From the NCBI RefSeq assembly GCF_009883635.2, contig NZ_CP026115.2, positions 1,612,001 to 1,676,000 on the forward strand: 64,000 nt of DNA, read 5' to 3'. The notes below the pieces were generated by a model. It worked only from the letters and a program-made list of their open reading frames with translations, had not been told where the DNA came from and did not search any database. Both the position numbers and the translations under genes were made by a program. Shown in pieces: positions 37,147 through 47,159 of the stretch. Numbering within the stretch: the stretch's first letter is position 1; every line of letters starts with the position of its first letter. Source of the DNA: Pseudomonas putida (GTDB lineage: Bacteria > Pseudomonadota > Gammaproteobacteria > Pseudomonadales > Pseudomonadaceae).

Positions 37147-40100
37147 ATACCCGCAACGGTGTTTCGGCCTGGTGCATCGACCACCCGATCGCCACCCTGC
37201 TGCTGACCTTCGCCCTGGTACTGCTCGGCGCCATCGCCTTCCCGCGGCTGCCGGTGGCACCGTTGCCCGAAGCGGACTTCCCGACCATCCAGGTCACCAC
37301 CCAGCTGCCCGGTGCCAGCCCGGAAACCATGGCGTCCTCGGTGGCCACGCCGCTGGAGGTGCAGTTCAGCGCCATCCCCGGCATGACCCAGATGACCAGC
37401 AGCAGTGCGCTGGGCTCGACCACGCTGATCCTGCAGTTCACCCTCGACAAGAACATCGACACCGCCGCCCAGGAAGTCCAGGCGGCGATCAACACCGCCA
37501 CCGCCCGCCTGCCCCAGGACCTGCCCAACCCGCCGACCTGGCGCAAGGTCAACCCGGCCGACAGCCCGGTGCTGGTGCTCACCGTCAGCTCCGCGCAAAT
37601 GCCCGGCAATGACCTCAGCGACTACGCCGAAACCCTGCTGGCACGCCAGCTCAGCCAGATCGAAGGGGTCGGCCTGATCAACATCACCGGCCAGCTGCGC
37701 CCGGCCATTCGCGTGCAGGCCCAGCCGGAAAAACTCGCTGCCATCGGCCTGACGCTGGCCGATGTGCGCCAGGCCATCCAGCAGACCAGCCTGAACCTGG
37801 CCAAGGGCGCGTTGTACGGCGAACACAGCGTCTCGACCATCGCCGCCAACGACCAGCTGTTCCACCCCGAAGACTACGCCCAGCTGATCGTCTCGTACCG
37901 TAACGGCGCGCCGGTGCACCTCAAGGACGTGGCCAAGGTCATCAACGGCGCCGAGAACGCCTATGTCAAAGCCTGGTCCGGCGACCAGCCGGGGCTCAAC
38001 CTGGTGGTGTTCCGCCAGCCTGGGGCAAACATCGTCGACACCGTCGACCGGGTGATGGCGGCCCTACCCAAGCTGCAGGAAATGCTACCCGCGTCGATCG
38101 AAGTGTCGGTGCTGCAGGACCGCACCCAGACCATTCGCGCCTCCTTGCACGAAGTCGAGCTGACCTTGATGATCGCCGTGGCCCTGGTGATCGGGGTGAT
38201 GGCGCTATTCCTGCGCCAATGGTCGGCAACGATGGTGGTGTCCAGCGTGCTCGGCGTGTCGCTGATCGCCAGTTGCGCGCTGATGTACGTCATGGGCTTC
38301 AGCCTCAACAACCTCACATTGGTGGCCATCGTCATCTCGGTGGGTTTCGTGGTGGACGACGCCATCGTCGTGGTGGAGAACATCCACCGGCACCTGGAGG
38401 CCGGCGACGACAGCCGCACGGCGGCGCTCAAAGGCGCGGGCGAGATCGGCTTTACCGTGGTGTCGATCAGCTTCTCGCTGATTGCCGCGTTCATCCCGTT
38501 GCTGTTCATGGGCGGTGTGGTCGGCCGGCTGTTCAAGGAATTCGCCCTGACCGCCACCTCCACCATCCTCATTTCGGTGGTGGTGTCGCTGACCCTGGCG
38601 CCAACCCTGTGCGCACTGTTCATGCGCCGGCCACCCGGCGAGCACCACGGCGGCTTCGGCGAACGGCTGGTGAAGTGGTACGAAAAGGGCCTGAACCGGG
38701 CGCTCGCCCACCAGCGCCTGACCCTTGGCGTGTTCGGCGTGACCCTGGCCCTGGCCGTGGTCGGTTACGTCGGCATCCCCAAGGGCTTCTTCCCGCTGCA
38801 AGACACCGGTTTCATCCTCGGCACCACCGAGGCGGCGGCAGACGTGTCGTACCCGTCGATGGTCGAGAAGCACCTGGCGCTGGCGAAGATCATCGGTGAC
38901 GACCCGGCGGTGCAAGCCTACTCCCATTCGGTGGGGGTCACCGGCAGCAACCAGACCATCGCCAACGGCCGTTTCTGGATCGCCCTCAAGCCGCGTGGTG
39001 AGCGCGATGTGTCGGCCAGCGAGCTGATCGACCGGCTGCGGCCGAAGCTGGCCCAGGTGCCGGGCATCGTCCTGTACATGCGCGCCGGCCAGGACATCAA
39101 CCTCAGCTCCGGCCCCTCGCGCACCCAGTACCAGTACGTGCTCAAGAGCAACGACGGCGTGGCGCTGAACCTGTGGACCCAGCGCCTGACCGACCGCCTG
39201 CGGGAAAACTCGGTGTTCCGCGACCTGTCCAACGACCTGCAGCTGGGCGCCAGCGTCACCCGCATCGACATCGACCGCCAGGCTGCGGCGCGCTTCGGCC
39301 TGACCACCACCGACGTCGACCAGGCGCTGTACGATGCCTTCGGCCAGCGGCAAATCAGCGAGTTCCAGACCGAGACCAACCAGTACAAGGTGATCCTCGA
39401 GCTGGACGCGAAGCAGCGCGGCAAGGCCGAGAGCCTGAACTTCTTCTACCTGCGCTCACCGCTGACCAACGAGATGGTGCCGCTGTCGGCCCTGGCGCAT
39501 GTCGCGCCACCGAGCACCGGCCCTCTGTCGATCAGCCACGATGGCCTGTTCCCGGCGGCCAACCTGTCGTTCAACCTGGCCCCCGGCGTGGCCTTGGGCG
39601 ACGCGGTGAAGATCCTCGAACGCACCCAGCGCGAACTGGGCATGCCCGACTCGATCAGCGGCAACTTCCAGGGCGCGGCCCAGGCCTTCCAGAGTTCGCT
39701 GTCGAGCCAGCCATGGCTGATCCTCGCCGCACTGGTGGCGGTGTACATCATCCTCGGCGTGCTCTACGAGAGCTTCGTCCACCCATTGACCATCATCTCA
39801 ACCCTGCCCTCGGCCGGCCTGGGAGCATTGATTTTGCTCTGGGCCATGGGCCAGGACTTCAGCATCATGGGCCTGATCGGCGTGGTGTTGCTGATCGGTA
39901 TCGTCAAGAAGAACGGCATCCTGCTCATCGACTTCGCCCTGGAAGCCCAACGCCACCACGGCATGACGCCCGAGCAGGCGATTCACCAGGCGTGCCTGAC
40001 GCGCTTCCGGCCGATCATCATGACCACTCTGGCCGCCCTGCTGGGCGCGGTGCCGCTGATGTTCGGCTTCGGCGCCGGCGCCGAGCTGCGCCAGCCGCTG

Positions 40101-40235
40101 GGCATCGCGGTGGTCGGCGGGTTGCTGGTGAGCCAGGCGCTGACGCTGTTCACCACCCCGGTCATATACTTGGCCCTGGAGCGCCTGTTCCACCGCCGCC
40201 AGGCCGCCCGTGCGGCGGCGCCAAGTGCCAGCTAG
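37143..40235 (+). CDS. RND multidrug efflux permease (MdtB/MdtC/MuxB-like, HAE1 family)
   Basis: The product has 1030 residues with 12 transmembrane segments and two large periplasmic loops. The proton relay motif with two aspartates lies in GFVVDDAIVVVENIHRHLE, and the C-terminal half has FRPIIMTTLAALLGAVPLMF. The MdtC-like features and the size are normal for the family. It exports small molecules from the periplasm using the proton gradient. No outer membrane channel gene follows, so it probably uses a TolC/OprM-type channel encoded elsewhere. The two-component genes that follow by nine bases probably control it. Confidence 0.93.
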   Translation: MNTRNGVSAWCIDHPIATLLLTFALVLLGAIAFPRLPVAPLPEADFPTIQVTTQLPGASPETMASSVATPLEVQFSAIPGMTQMTSSSALGSTTLILQFTLDKNIDTAAQEVQAAINTATARLPQDLPNPPTWRKVNPADSPVLVLTVSSAQMPGNDLSDYAETLLARQLSQIEGVGLINITGQLRPAIRVQAQPEKLAAIGLTLADVRQAIQQTSLNLAKGALYGEHSVSTIAANDQLFHPEDYAQLIVSYRNGAPVHLKDVAKVINGAENAYVKAWSGDQPGLNLVVFRQPGANIVDTVDRVMAALPKLQEMLPASIEVSVLQDRTQTIRASLHEVELTLMIAVALVIGVMALFLRQWSATMVVSSVLGVSLIASCALMYVMGFSLNNLTLVAIVISVGFVVDDAIVVVENIHRHLEAGDDSRTAALKGAGEIGFTVVSISFSLIAAFIPLLFMGGVVGRLFKEFALTATSTILISVVVSLTLAPTLCALFMRRPPGEHHGGFGERLVKWYEKGLNRALAHQRLTLGVFGVTLALAVVGYVGIPKGFFPLQDTGFILGTTEAAADVSYPSMVEKHLALAKIIGDDPAVQAYSHSVGVTGSNQTIANGRFWIALKPRGERDVSASELIDRLRPKLAQVPGIVLYMRAGQDINLSSGPSRTQYQYVLKSNDGVALNLWTQRLTDRLRENSVFRDLSNDLQLGASVTRIDIDRQAAARFGLTTTDVDQALYDAFGQRQISEFQTETNQYKVILELDAKQRGKAESLNFFYLRSPLTNEMVPLSALAHVAPPSTGPLSISHDGLFPAANLSFNLAPGVALGDAVKILERTQRELGMPDSISGNFQGAAQAFQSSLSSQPWLILAALVAVYIILGVLYESFVHPLTIISTLPSAGLGALILLWAMGQDFSIMGLIGVVLLIGIVKKNGILLIDFALEAQRHHGMTPEQAIHQACLTRFRPIIMTTLAALLGAVPLMFGFGAGAELRQPLGIAVVGGLLVSQALTLFTTPVIYLALERLFHRRQAARAAAPSAS

Positions 40236-40244
40236 GACAAGACC

Positions 40245-40919
40245 ATGCGTGTGCTGATCATCGAAGACGAAGAAAAAACCGCCGACTACCTGCATCGCGG
40301 CCTGACCGAACAGGGCTTTACCGTCGACCTTGCACGGGACGGCATCGACGGCCTGCACCTGGCCCTGGAGGGCGACTACGCGGTGATCGTGCTCGATGTG
40401 ATGCTGCCGGGCCTGGACGGCTACGGCGTACTGCGCGCACTGCGCGCGCGCAAGCAGACGCCGGTGATCATGCTCACCGCCCGCGAGCGCGTCGAAGACC
40501 GCATCCACGGCCTGCGCGAAGGCGCCGACGATTACCTGGGCAAGCCGTTCTCGTTCCTCGAACTGGTCGCCCGGCTGCAGGCCCTGACCCGCCGCAGCAG
40601 CAGCCACGAGCCGTTGCAGATCCAGGTCGGCGACCTGTGGATCGACCTGATGGCGCGCAAGGCCAGCCGCGCCGGCCAGCGCCTGGAGCTGACCGCCAAG
40701 GAATTCTCGCTGCTCAGCGTGCTGGCCCGGCGCCAGGGCGAAATCCTTTCCAAGACCGCCATCGCCGAGCTGGTCTGGGACATCAACTTCGACAGCGACG
40801 CCAATGTCGTCGAAGTGGCCATCAAGCGCCTGCGTGCCAAGCTCGACGGGCCGTTCGACAACAAGCTGCTGCACACCATCCGAGGCATGGGCTATGTCCT
40901 GGAAAACCGCGCCGCTTAA
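40245..40919 (+). CDS. OmpR/PhoB-family response regulator
   Basis: The product has 224 residues: a receiver domain (1-115) with phosphorylation site Asp51 in VIVLDVMLPGLDGYG, and a winged-helix DNA-binding domain (130-222) with the typical ELTAKEFSLLSVLARRQGEI and DSDANVVEVAIKRLRAKLD. It resembles CopR/CusR/IrlR-type metal or envelope-stress regulators. It starts nine bases after the RND permease, and the histidine kinase gene overlaps its end by 26 bases, so all four genes probably form one operon. Confidence 0.92.
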   Translation: MRVLIIEDEEKTADYLHRGLTEQGFTVDLARDGIDGLHLALEGDYAVIVLDVMLPGLDGYGVLRALRARKQTPVIMLTARERVEDRIHGLREGADDYLGKPFSFLELVARLQALTRRSSSHEPLQIQVGDLWIDLMARKASRAGQRLELTAKEFSLLSVLARRQGEILSKTAIAELVWDINFDSDANVVEVAIKRLRAKLDGPFDNKLLHTIRGMGYVLENRAA

Positions 40920-42297
40920 TTCCATCGCCCTGCGCCTGTCGGCACTGTTCATCCTGGTGGCGCTGGGGGTGTTCGTGCTGATCGGCTCGGCGCTGTACCG
41001 CCAGGTCGACCGCAGCCTCGACCTGTTGCCGGCGGCCGAGCTGGATGCGCGTTTCAGCGTGCTGGAGTCCACCCTCAACCGTTTCGGCACACCCGAGCAC
41101 TGGGCCAAGATCAACAACAAGCTCAACCTGCTCAGCGAGGAAGACAAGCGCATCCGCTTCTGGGTAGTCAGCAGTAACCCGGACTACGAATACGGCCACC
41201 CCAGCGAGCTGGTCCGGGCATTCGCCGAAGGTGGACAAGGCATGCGCGACCTGCGCCTGCCCGAGCGGCCCTACCCGTACAAAGTGCTGGTCAGCGAACT
41301 GCCGGCCCTGGGCGAGCGCCCGCCGCTGCGCTTTCTGATCGGCATCGACACCGAAACCTTCTGGCAAGCCCAGCACAGCCTGCTGGTGGCCATAGTCGGC
41401 CTGGCCGTGCTCGGTGTGCTGCTGGCTTCGGTGCTGGGTTACTGGGTGGCGCGTATCGGCCTGCGGCCGCTGCTGGCGTTGTCCGTCGAGGCTCAGGCCC
41501 TGGCACCACCACGCCTGGACGGGCGTCTGCAGACGGTCAACCTGGCGCCGGAGCTGGCGCAGTTCGCCGGCGCCTTCAACGCAGCGCTGGACAGGGTCAG
41601 CCAGGCCTATTCGCGGCTCGAAGCCTTCAACGCCGACGTCGCCCACGAATTGCGCTCGCCGCTGACCAATTTGATCGGCCAGACCCAGGTCGCCCTCACC
41701 CGCGGACGCAGCGCCGAGCACTACTTCGAGGTGCTGCAATCGAACCTGGAAGAGCTGGAGCGCCTGCGCAGCATCATCAACGACATGCTGTTCCTCGCCA
41801 GCGCCGACCAGGGCAGCAAGGCCACCGCACTGACCCAGGCCTCGCTGGCCGAAGAAGTCGCCACCACCCTCGATTACCTGGACTACATCCTCGAAGACGC
41901 CCAGGTCAGCGTCACCGTCAGCGGCGATGCCCAGGCCCCCATCGAGAAGGCCCAACTGCGCCGGGCGCTGATCAACCTGCTGAACAATGCCGTGCAGCAT
42001 ACGGCGCCGCACCAGCTCATTGATGTTCGTATCGAGGCAGGCCCTGAACAGGTCAGCATCGCAGTGAGCAACCCCGGGCCGGCCATCGATGATGCACACC
42101 TTCCGCTGCTGTTCGAGCGGTTCTACCGGGTGGACGCGGCGCGCAGCAACAGCGGTGGCGGTAATCATGGGTTGGGGTTGGCGATCGTCAAGGCGATTGC
42201 GGTGATGCACGGTGGCGAAGTTTTCGTGCGCAGTGTGTCAGGTTCAAATACATTTGGCATACGCTTGCCCCGCGTGCACATGACAAGCTCAGGTTGA
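40894..42297 (+). CDS. sensor histidine kinase (heavy-metal-sensor type)
   Basis: This 467-residue kinase has two membrane segments (about 12-32 and 165-187) around a periplasmic domain of about 130 residues. A HAMP segment follows, then the HisKA box with His251 in NADVAHELRSPLTNLIGQTQ. The ATPase domain has N-box LINLLNNAVQHT and G-box NHGLGLAIVKAI. It should phosphorylate the response regulator encoded just before it. I chose the ATG at 40894 inside the regulator gene, since the upstream frame is the regulator's shadow and the first membrane segment then starts close to the N-terminus. Ligand unknown; the periplasmic domain has no obvious metal-binding cluster. Confidence 0.9.
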   Translation: MSWKTAPLNSIALRLSALFILVALGVFVLIGSALYRQVDRSLDLLPAAELDARFSVLESTLNRFGTPEHWAKINNKLNLLSEEDKRIRFWVVSSNPDYEYGHPSELVRAFAEGGQGMRDLRLPERPYPYKVLVSELPALGERPPLRFLIGIDTETFWQAQHSLLVAIVGLAVLGVLLASVLGYWVARIGLRPLLALSVEAQALAPPRLDGRLQTVNLAPELAQFAGAFNAALDRVSQAYSRLEAFNADVAHELRSPLTNLIGQTQVALTRGRSAEHYFEVLQSNLEELERLRSIINDMLFLASADQGSKATALTQASLAEEVATTLDYLDYILEDAQVSVTVSGDAQAPIEKAQLRRALINLLNNAVQHTAPHQLIDVRIEAGPEQVSIAVSNPGPAIDDAHLPLLFERFYRVDAARSNSGGGNHGLGLAIVKAIAVMHGGEVFVRSVSGSNTFGIRLPRVHMTSSG

Positions 42298-42389
42298 TGC
42301 TTCTACATTGTCAGAGATACTCTACGCCGCCATATGCTGCCGACGTCCTCTAAACGTACGCCGCGATCACGCAGGCGAGACCCGATGGC

Positions 42390-45086
42390 TTACAATCGTG
42401 TTAATCGCCCTCTTCTGTTACTTGCCTGGGTACGGTAATCAGCTTTTTGCTTCGACAGCTGAGCGCGCAGAGCAGTTTCCGCCAGTCGATTTTGCTCCAG
42501 GGTCGTCTCAGTCGCAGGCCTGACTTCAACCTTGATAAATTTATTATCATGCAAGCTGACGGCTGTAGCCTCCAAACCCAGACGATTAATTAATCCAGTG
42601 GTAAACATACCCAGCCCTGGCGTTCCAAGAAAGCGCTTTACCCTTGAATAAGCTTGTCTTTGAGAGGATGAAAATAGATCTTTAAATCTCGTTTTCAGCG
42701 AAAGGATTGCCTGCTGATTGACGACATCGCTAAACACGATGGCTGTCGGCAACGTGCCATAGAAGTTATTCGCCTTCGACACCAGCCTATATTGTTCAAG
42801 CACCACCGTTGATGCATGGGCTTTCAGGATAGGGTCCCGCTGCAAAAAACTTATTATCCAAACATTCGGGAGAAACTCAGCCGTGAACCCTGAGAGTTGA
42901 GGGGGCTGACCAGAAAACGATGAGATTTTGTAATCATCAATTTCCGAATGTTCCATTTCCTCCCTCATGAGCACGTCATTAGGTGTCTCTTCATTCAACA
43001 ATGAAAGACTTACGGAAGTTGCAGGATAGCCACCCACGTTATTATTTCTGAGTGCGTTCACGTCAAGCGGGACCCTGCCGTTGTCATCATGAAAATTCAC
43101 AGGCGAATTCTTGACCATCCGGAATAGATTTACCCCATCGATCAAGCCGCCTGGATCCGCACTCAACCAGCGTCCGACTTCCGGTTGGTAATAACGCCAA
43201 CCGTAAAAATACAAACCCGTCGCATCCCGCTCCTTACCCGCATGGCGCAGCGTTCGTTGCGTCAAGTTGTCGACTTCGGTTGCGGGTTCATCTTCACCAA
43301 CCGTCCCACCATAGGGTGCATATTCCTCACGCACGATGACCTTGCCAGCAGCGTCCGTCTCACCGCCCGAACTGTTCAAGTGATCGCTGAAGCCGAAACG
43401 CAGTTGCGCTTCGCCATTGGGTGGGCTCATCACCAAACGAGCAGTTCCCATCGTCGTGATAACCACATGACGCTGGGGCTCGGACACACCTCCCAACGCT
43501 CGCTGGCGCAGCTCGAAAGCGTGGGTGTACGTGGTCAAGGTAGTCTGCCTGCCACCACCGACTTTTACCGAAAGCGCTTTGCGGGTCCGTCGAGCTCCAT
43601 CCGCGTAGTGATAGCGTTCTTCGTCATCGTCTTCATGGTTGCGCCTGATCAGGGTGACAGCCTTGAGCTGGTTGTCCGCATGCCACTGCAAATGCCCCCC
43701 ACCGGCCAGCTGTTTCTGCAACCCTCCAGCCAGAAAGCCCGTCTCAGGCGTATGCCCTTGCCCTTTCATGACGGCATGATTGCTCCCTAGCGCCACGTCG
43801 AGTTCGACCGTGCGCTGACCTGCGCCTGCGTTATGCCAGATCCGCCAAAGATTGTTTCCATCATCGTAGGAATACTCTTCTTTGTAGGGAGCCCACACCT
43901 GGCCAGCACTCGGGTCACTGCGAATGCCTGATGAGGGATGATGCCGAGCCGCAAGCACGCGCTCACGTCCGGTTGCCGAAACCAAGCGGTTCAGCGTGTC
44001 GTAAGCGTATTGTCGAAGCCCCGTGGCCTGCAGGTTGTTGTGCCACTCAGGGTCTGCACCCTGGTCATCGAGGCTGAGGATGTTGCCGACTGGATCGTGC
44101 TCGTAATGCAGGTCACTGATGACCAGACCGCCCAGAGGGTGGCCCACAGGGCGAGCGGTCAGACGTCGCTTGAGACGAGGAACCCGGGGGTCATATTCAT
44201 AGCGGTCCAGGACACCGTTACCAGCGGTTTGCTCCAGCAGCCTGGAATTGGCAGCATAGCGAGCGTCGCGCAAAGTAACGACTTCTCCAACCTTGCCACC
44301 TTTCATGTATCTGACCCGCGTCTGCTCGCGTGCACCGCTGATGCCGTAAATCTCGAGAGTGGTGACACCGGCGGCATGAGTGGTACTCAGCAGGGCGCCG
44401 GTAGCATCGAGCCGATTCAAAACCTCCAGGGGGGCCTCGACATCTTCTTCTGTGGTACGAAACCAATCCGGTTGTTCTATTTCAACCTTCAGGAGACATT
44501 GCTCGGACGCCAAAGATTGGCCAGTCAGTGACAGGCTGAGTGATCGGTCGATGCCTGCGTTGTTACAGGATTCCCGCACATGTCCGCAGAGATTGCGGGC
44601 CTTCCAGTACGATTCTCCCGCAGGTGCATAACAGTAACGTTCACGTACACGGCCTAACGGGGCACCGGCAGCCATCTCCGTCAACGACAGTGGCCGCCCA
44701 CTGAGCGAGGCTGCTTCGTAGCTCATAGCGGTCGCTGTCTGCTGGGCATTGAGCGACCACAGCGGGCGCCCGGCACTGTCCTGTAAACGCAGGGCGACAT
44801 CACCATCCGCGGTATGCAACGACAAGGGTCGGCCATCAAGGGCAGTGACCGTCTCTGCGTCCGCGTTTGCGGTGACCTCGTTGAGCAAGGCTCGCGCACC
44901 GAATATTCGTGTTGCCCGGGCTGACGGATCCTTGACCGTGCGTTCACTCAGCAAGCGCGGCGAAACGCCGGGGGTGTATTCCGCACGATAAAGAGCCAAG
45001 GTATGGAAAGGGCTGGTGACTGTTGGCGTACCTGCATGCAGGACAGCTGCCTGTGCTCGCATTTGCCTGGTCGAACGCGCTGCCAT
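42390..45086 (-). CDS. RHS-repeat / TccC-like toxin complex protein with variable C-terminal tip
   Basis: The product has about 898 residues. The first part (to about 640) has YD/RHS repeats (YDYEHDPVGNILSLDDQG-like, SGATGRERVLAARHH) and the RHS core near its end (GLYFYGWRYYQPEVGRWLSA then DPGGLIDGVNLFRMVKNSP), as in TccC-type insecticidal toxin components. In these proteins the core cleaves itself and releases a C-terminal tip. Here the tip (about 670-898) has no domain I know and its DNA is AT-rich. No tcA or tcB gene is next to it. Alternative starts are ATG 45129-45131 and ATG 45060-45062; the chosen one has GAGG upstream. It faces the kinase gene tail-to-tail. Confidence 0.8.
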   Translation of the reverse strand: MAARSTRQMRAQAAVLHAGTPTVTSPFHTLALYRAEYTPGVSPRLLSERTVKDPSARATRIFGARALLNEVTANADAETVTALDGRPLSLHTADGDVALRLQDSAGRPLWSLNAQQTATAMSYEAASLSGRPLSLTEMAAGAPLGRVRERYCYAPAGESYWKARNLCGHVRESCNNAGIDRSLSLSLTGQSLASEQCLLKVEIEQPDWFRTTEEDVEAPLEVLNRLDATGALLSTTHAAGVTTLEIYGISGAREQTRVRYMKGGKVGEVVTLRDARYAANSRLLEQTAGNGVLDRYEYDPRVPRLKRRLTARPVGHPLGGLVISDLHYEHDPVGNILSLDDQGADPEWHNNLQATGLRQYAYDTLNRLVSATGRERVLAARHHPSSGIRSDPSAGQVWAPYKEEYSYDDGNNLWRIWHNAGAGQRTVELDVALGSNHAVMKGQGHTPETGFLAGGLQKQLAGGGHLQWHADNQLKAVTLIRRNHEDDDEERYHYADGARRTRKALSVKVGGGRQTTLTTYTHAFELRQRALGGVSEPQRHVVITTMGTARLVMSPPNGEAQLRFGFSDHLNSSGGETDAAGKVIVREEYAPYGGTVGEDEPATEVDNLTQRTLRHAGKERDATGLYFYGWRYYQPEVGRWLSADPGGLIDGVNLFRMVKNSPVNFHDDNGRVPLDVNALRNNNVGGYPATSVSLSLLNEETPNDVLMREEMEHSEIDDYKISSFSGQPPQLSGFTAEFLPNVWIISFLQRDPILKAHASTVVLEQYRLVSKANNFYGTLPTAIVFSDVVNQQAILSLKTRFKDLFSSSQRQAYSRVKRFLGTPGLGMFTTGLINRLGLEATAVSLHDNKFIKVEVRPATETTLEQNRLAETALRAQLSKQKADYRTQASNRRGRLTRL

Positions 45087-45382
45087 GTCGTGCCTGCCTC
45101 GCGTTTCGAGAAGATATCGGAAGCCATGCATCCAGCATCTGGCCTGACGCGCCGCGTGTCACCTGGTAAAAGTGATAGTTCTGCGATTTGAAACCGCTCC
45201 GACAATGGGCCACGCGAACCCTCTGGCACGGGCCTTTCAGGCAAACGCCCAAGTGCTCTTCCGGCATCATTACCTTTTGCGCAACAGTGCTTATCGCCAT
45301 AGACGCTGTTTCCGGGGCATTAAACGGACTAACTTTAGCCCCGTCCTCATAGCACTTGCCCCGCAAGAAGGTAGTTTCAATC

Positions 45383-45603
45383 ATGTCCAACAGTATGGGT
45401 ATTGCCAGCGTTTTCGTTCTGTCGTCCCTGTTGTTGTCGCCCCTGGCCATGGCCGAAGAATCCCCGGCTTTCGTTGCGCGCACTGCAGAACTTGCCGCTG
45501 TTCACCAAGACTCCCGCGAAGCCCTGGCACACAAGGCTGACGCCGGCAAAGACGCAGAACAGACAGCTTCGAAAATTTCCAGCGACGCCAATGCCGATAG
45601 CTG
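45383..45603 (+). CDS. small secreted protein of unknown function
   Basis: This 73-residue protein has a signal peptide (MSNSMGIASVFVLSSLLLSPLAMA, then EESPAF). The mature part of 49 residues is hydrophilic and alanine-rich (DSREALAHKADAGKD) and has no cysteine. I chose ATG 45383; AAGAAGG lies 11 bases upstream, and TTG 45356 is an alternative start. It is transcribed away from the RHS gene, with a common upstream region. I do not recognise a family. Confidence 0.6.
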
Positions 45604-45680
45604 ATCGCGCATCGAACCCGCTCCTGTTTTCCCTCGGCTACGCCATGGGCACCGTTGGTGCCGATATGTTAGCCTTTTAA
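45591..45680 (+). CDS. possible 29-residue hydrophobic peptide
   Basis: A short frame starts at the ATG that overlaps the last codons of the previous small gene and ends right before the terminator stem (stop 45678-45680). The product would be short and mostly hydrophobic ([20 protein letters not shown]). There is no separate ribosome site, so translation would rely on coupling to the gene before. It is shown because its stop sits exactly against the terminator, but it may be chance. Confidence 0.3.
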   Translation: MPIADRASNPLLFSLGYAMGTVGADMLAF

Positions 45681-45707
45681 AGCCGCTGCCGATCAGCGGC
45701 TTTTTTT
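45679..45707 (+). terminator. intrinsic terminator after the small secreted gene
   Basis: AAGCCGCTG and CAGCGGCTT pair around CCGAT, followed by a run of seven T. This is a classical rho-independent terminator. Confidence 0.9.
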
Positions 45708-45807
45708 ATGTGCTCTAACTATCAGCCCCGCCGTAACGTACACAATAAAAAAACGCACATTCAAAAATAAAAACTGCCCCACCGCCAGACCAAAGGAGCT
45801 AGTACCG

Positions 45808-47142
45808 GTGCCTTCCGCGTTTCGTTTTACCCCGCTGTTCATTGCGTTGACTGCAACGATCCCCTTCGCCGCCCAGGCAGATGAAGACAAGGCTGATGGC
45901 TTCATCGAAGGTTCGTCCTTCAACCTGCATTTTCGTAATGCCTACTTCAACCGCGACAACCACAACGCCGGCGTGCGCGACACCCGCGAGTGGGGCCAGG
46001 GCGCGGTCGCCCGTTTCGAGTCCGGCTACACCCCGGGCGTGGTTGGCTTCGGCCTCGATGCCCATGCCATGCTGGGCCTGAAGCTCGACGGCGGTGGCGG
46101 CCATGCCGGCACCAGCATCCTGCCCGAGCACATCAAGGACGACGGTGAACTGGGCGCAGCCCCGCACTCGTTCTCCACGGCCGGTGCAGCGGTCAAGTTC
46201 AAGGCGTTCGACACCGAGTTGAAAGCCGGTGACCTGTTCATCACCAACCCGGTGATCGCTGGCGGTGAAACCCGCATGCTGCCGCAGACCTTCCGCGGTG
46301 TGAGCCTGACCAACCACAGCGTCGACGGCTTGCTGCTCGAAGGCGGCCAGGTCAGCTTCACCCACCCGTACAACCAGAGCGGCCACCGTCGCATCGACAC
46401 CTACTACGGCACCCTGGATGAGCACGACAAGAGCAAGCACCTGAACTGGGCGGGCGCGTCGTGGAGCGGTACCGAGAACATCACCACCAACCTGTACGCG
46501 GCCGAGCTGAAGGACATCTGGAACCAGTACTACGCCGACTTCGACTACACCTACGTGGTCAACGACCTGGTCAGCCTCAACCCGGGCGTGCACTTCTATC
46601 ACACCCAGGACACCGGCCAGGCGCTGCTGGGCAAGATCGACAACAACACCTACAGCCTGCACTTCACGGTCAACGCCGGTTACCACAGCATCACCGCCGC
46701 CTACCAGCGGGTCAACGGCAACACGCCGTTCGACTACATCAACCTGGGCGACAGCGTGTACCTGGACAACTCGCGCATGTACTCGGACTTCAACGCCCCG
46801 AATGAGCGTTCGTGGAAGCTGCAGTACGACTACAACTTCGCCGGTATCGGTATCCCGGGCCTGAGCACGTCGCTGTCGTACTCGCGCGGTGAGGCGGACC
46901 TGACCAAGGCCACCCAGGACACCAGCCACTACGACTACTACCGCGCCGATGGCAAGAACGCCATGCACTGGGAGCGGGACCTGGACGTGAAGTATGTGTT
47001 CCAGGAAGGCGACCTGAAGGATCTGGCGGTGCAGCTGCGCTATGCCACCCACCGTGGCAGCCAGGGCTATGCCTCGATCGACAGCAACAGCGACAACGAT
47101 GAAGTGCGGGTGATCGTCGATTACCCACTGAACATCTTCTGA
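45808..47142 (+). CDS. OprD-family outer membrane porin
   Basis: This 444-residue protein has a signal peptide ([19 protein letters not shown], then DEDKADGF). The mature part is an 18-strand-type OprD barrel ([24 protein letters not shown]-like, [20 protein letters not shown]) ending in aromatic VDYPLNIF, the usual C-terminal outer membrane signature. It lets small carboxylates, amino acids or peptides into the periplasm; the substrate is unknown. The start is a GTG with AAAGGAG nine bases upstream. A REP pair follows. Confidence 0.93.
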   Translation: MPSAFRFTPLFIALTATIPFAAQADEDKADGFIEGSSFNLHFRNAYFNRDNHNAGVRDTREWGQGAVARFESGYTPGVVGFGLDAHAMLGLKLDGGGGHAGTSILPEHIKDDGELGAAPHSFSTAGAAVKFKAFDTELKAGDLFITNPVIAGGETRMLPQTFRGVSLTNHSVDGLLLEGGQVSFTHPYNQSGHRRIDTYYGTLDEHDKSKHLNWAGASWSGTENITTNLYAAELKDIWNQYYADFDYTYVVNDLVSLNPGVHFYHTQDTGQALLGKIDNNTYSLHFTVNAGYHSITAAYQRVNGNTPFDYINLGDSVYLDNSRMYSDFNAPNERSWKLQYDYNFAGIGIPGLSTSLSYSRGEADLTKATQDTSHYDYYRADGKNAMHWERDLDVKYVFQEGDLKDLAVQLRYATHRGSQGYASIDSNSDNDEVRVIVDYPLNIF

Positions 47143-47159
47143 CCTGAGACCTCGGTCCT

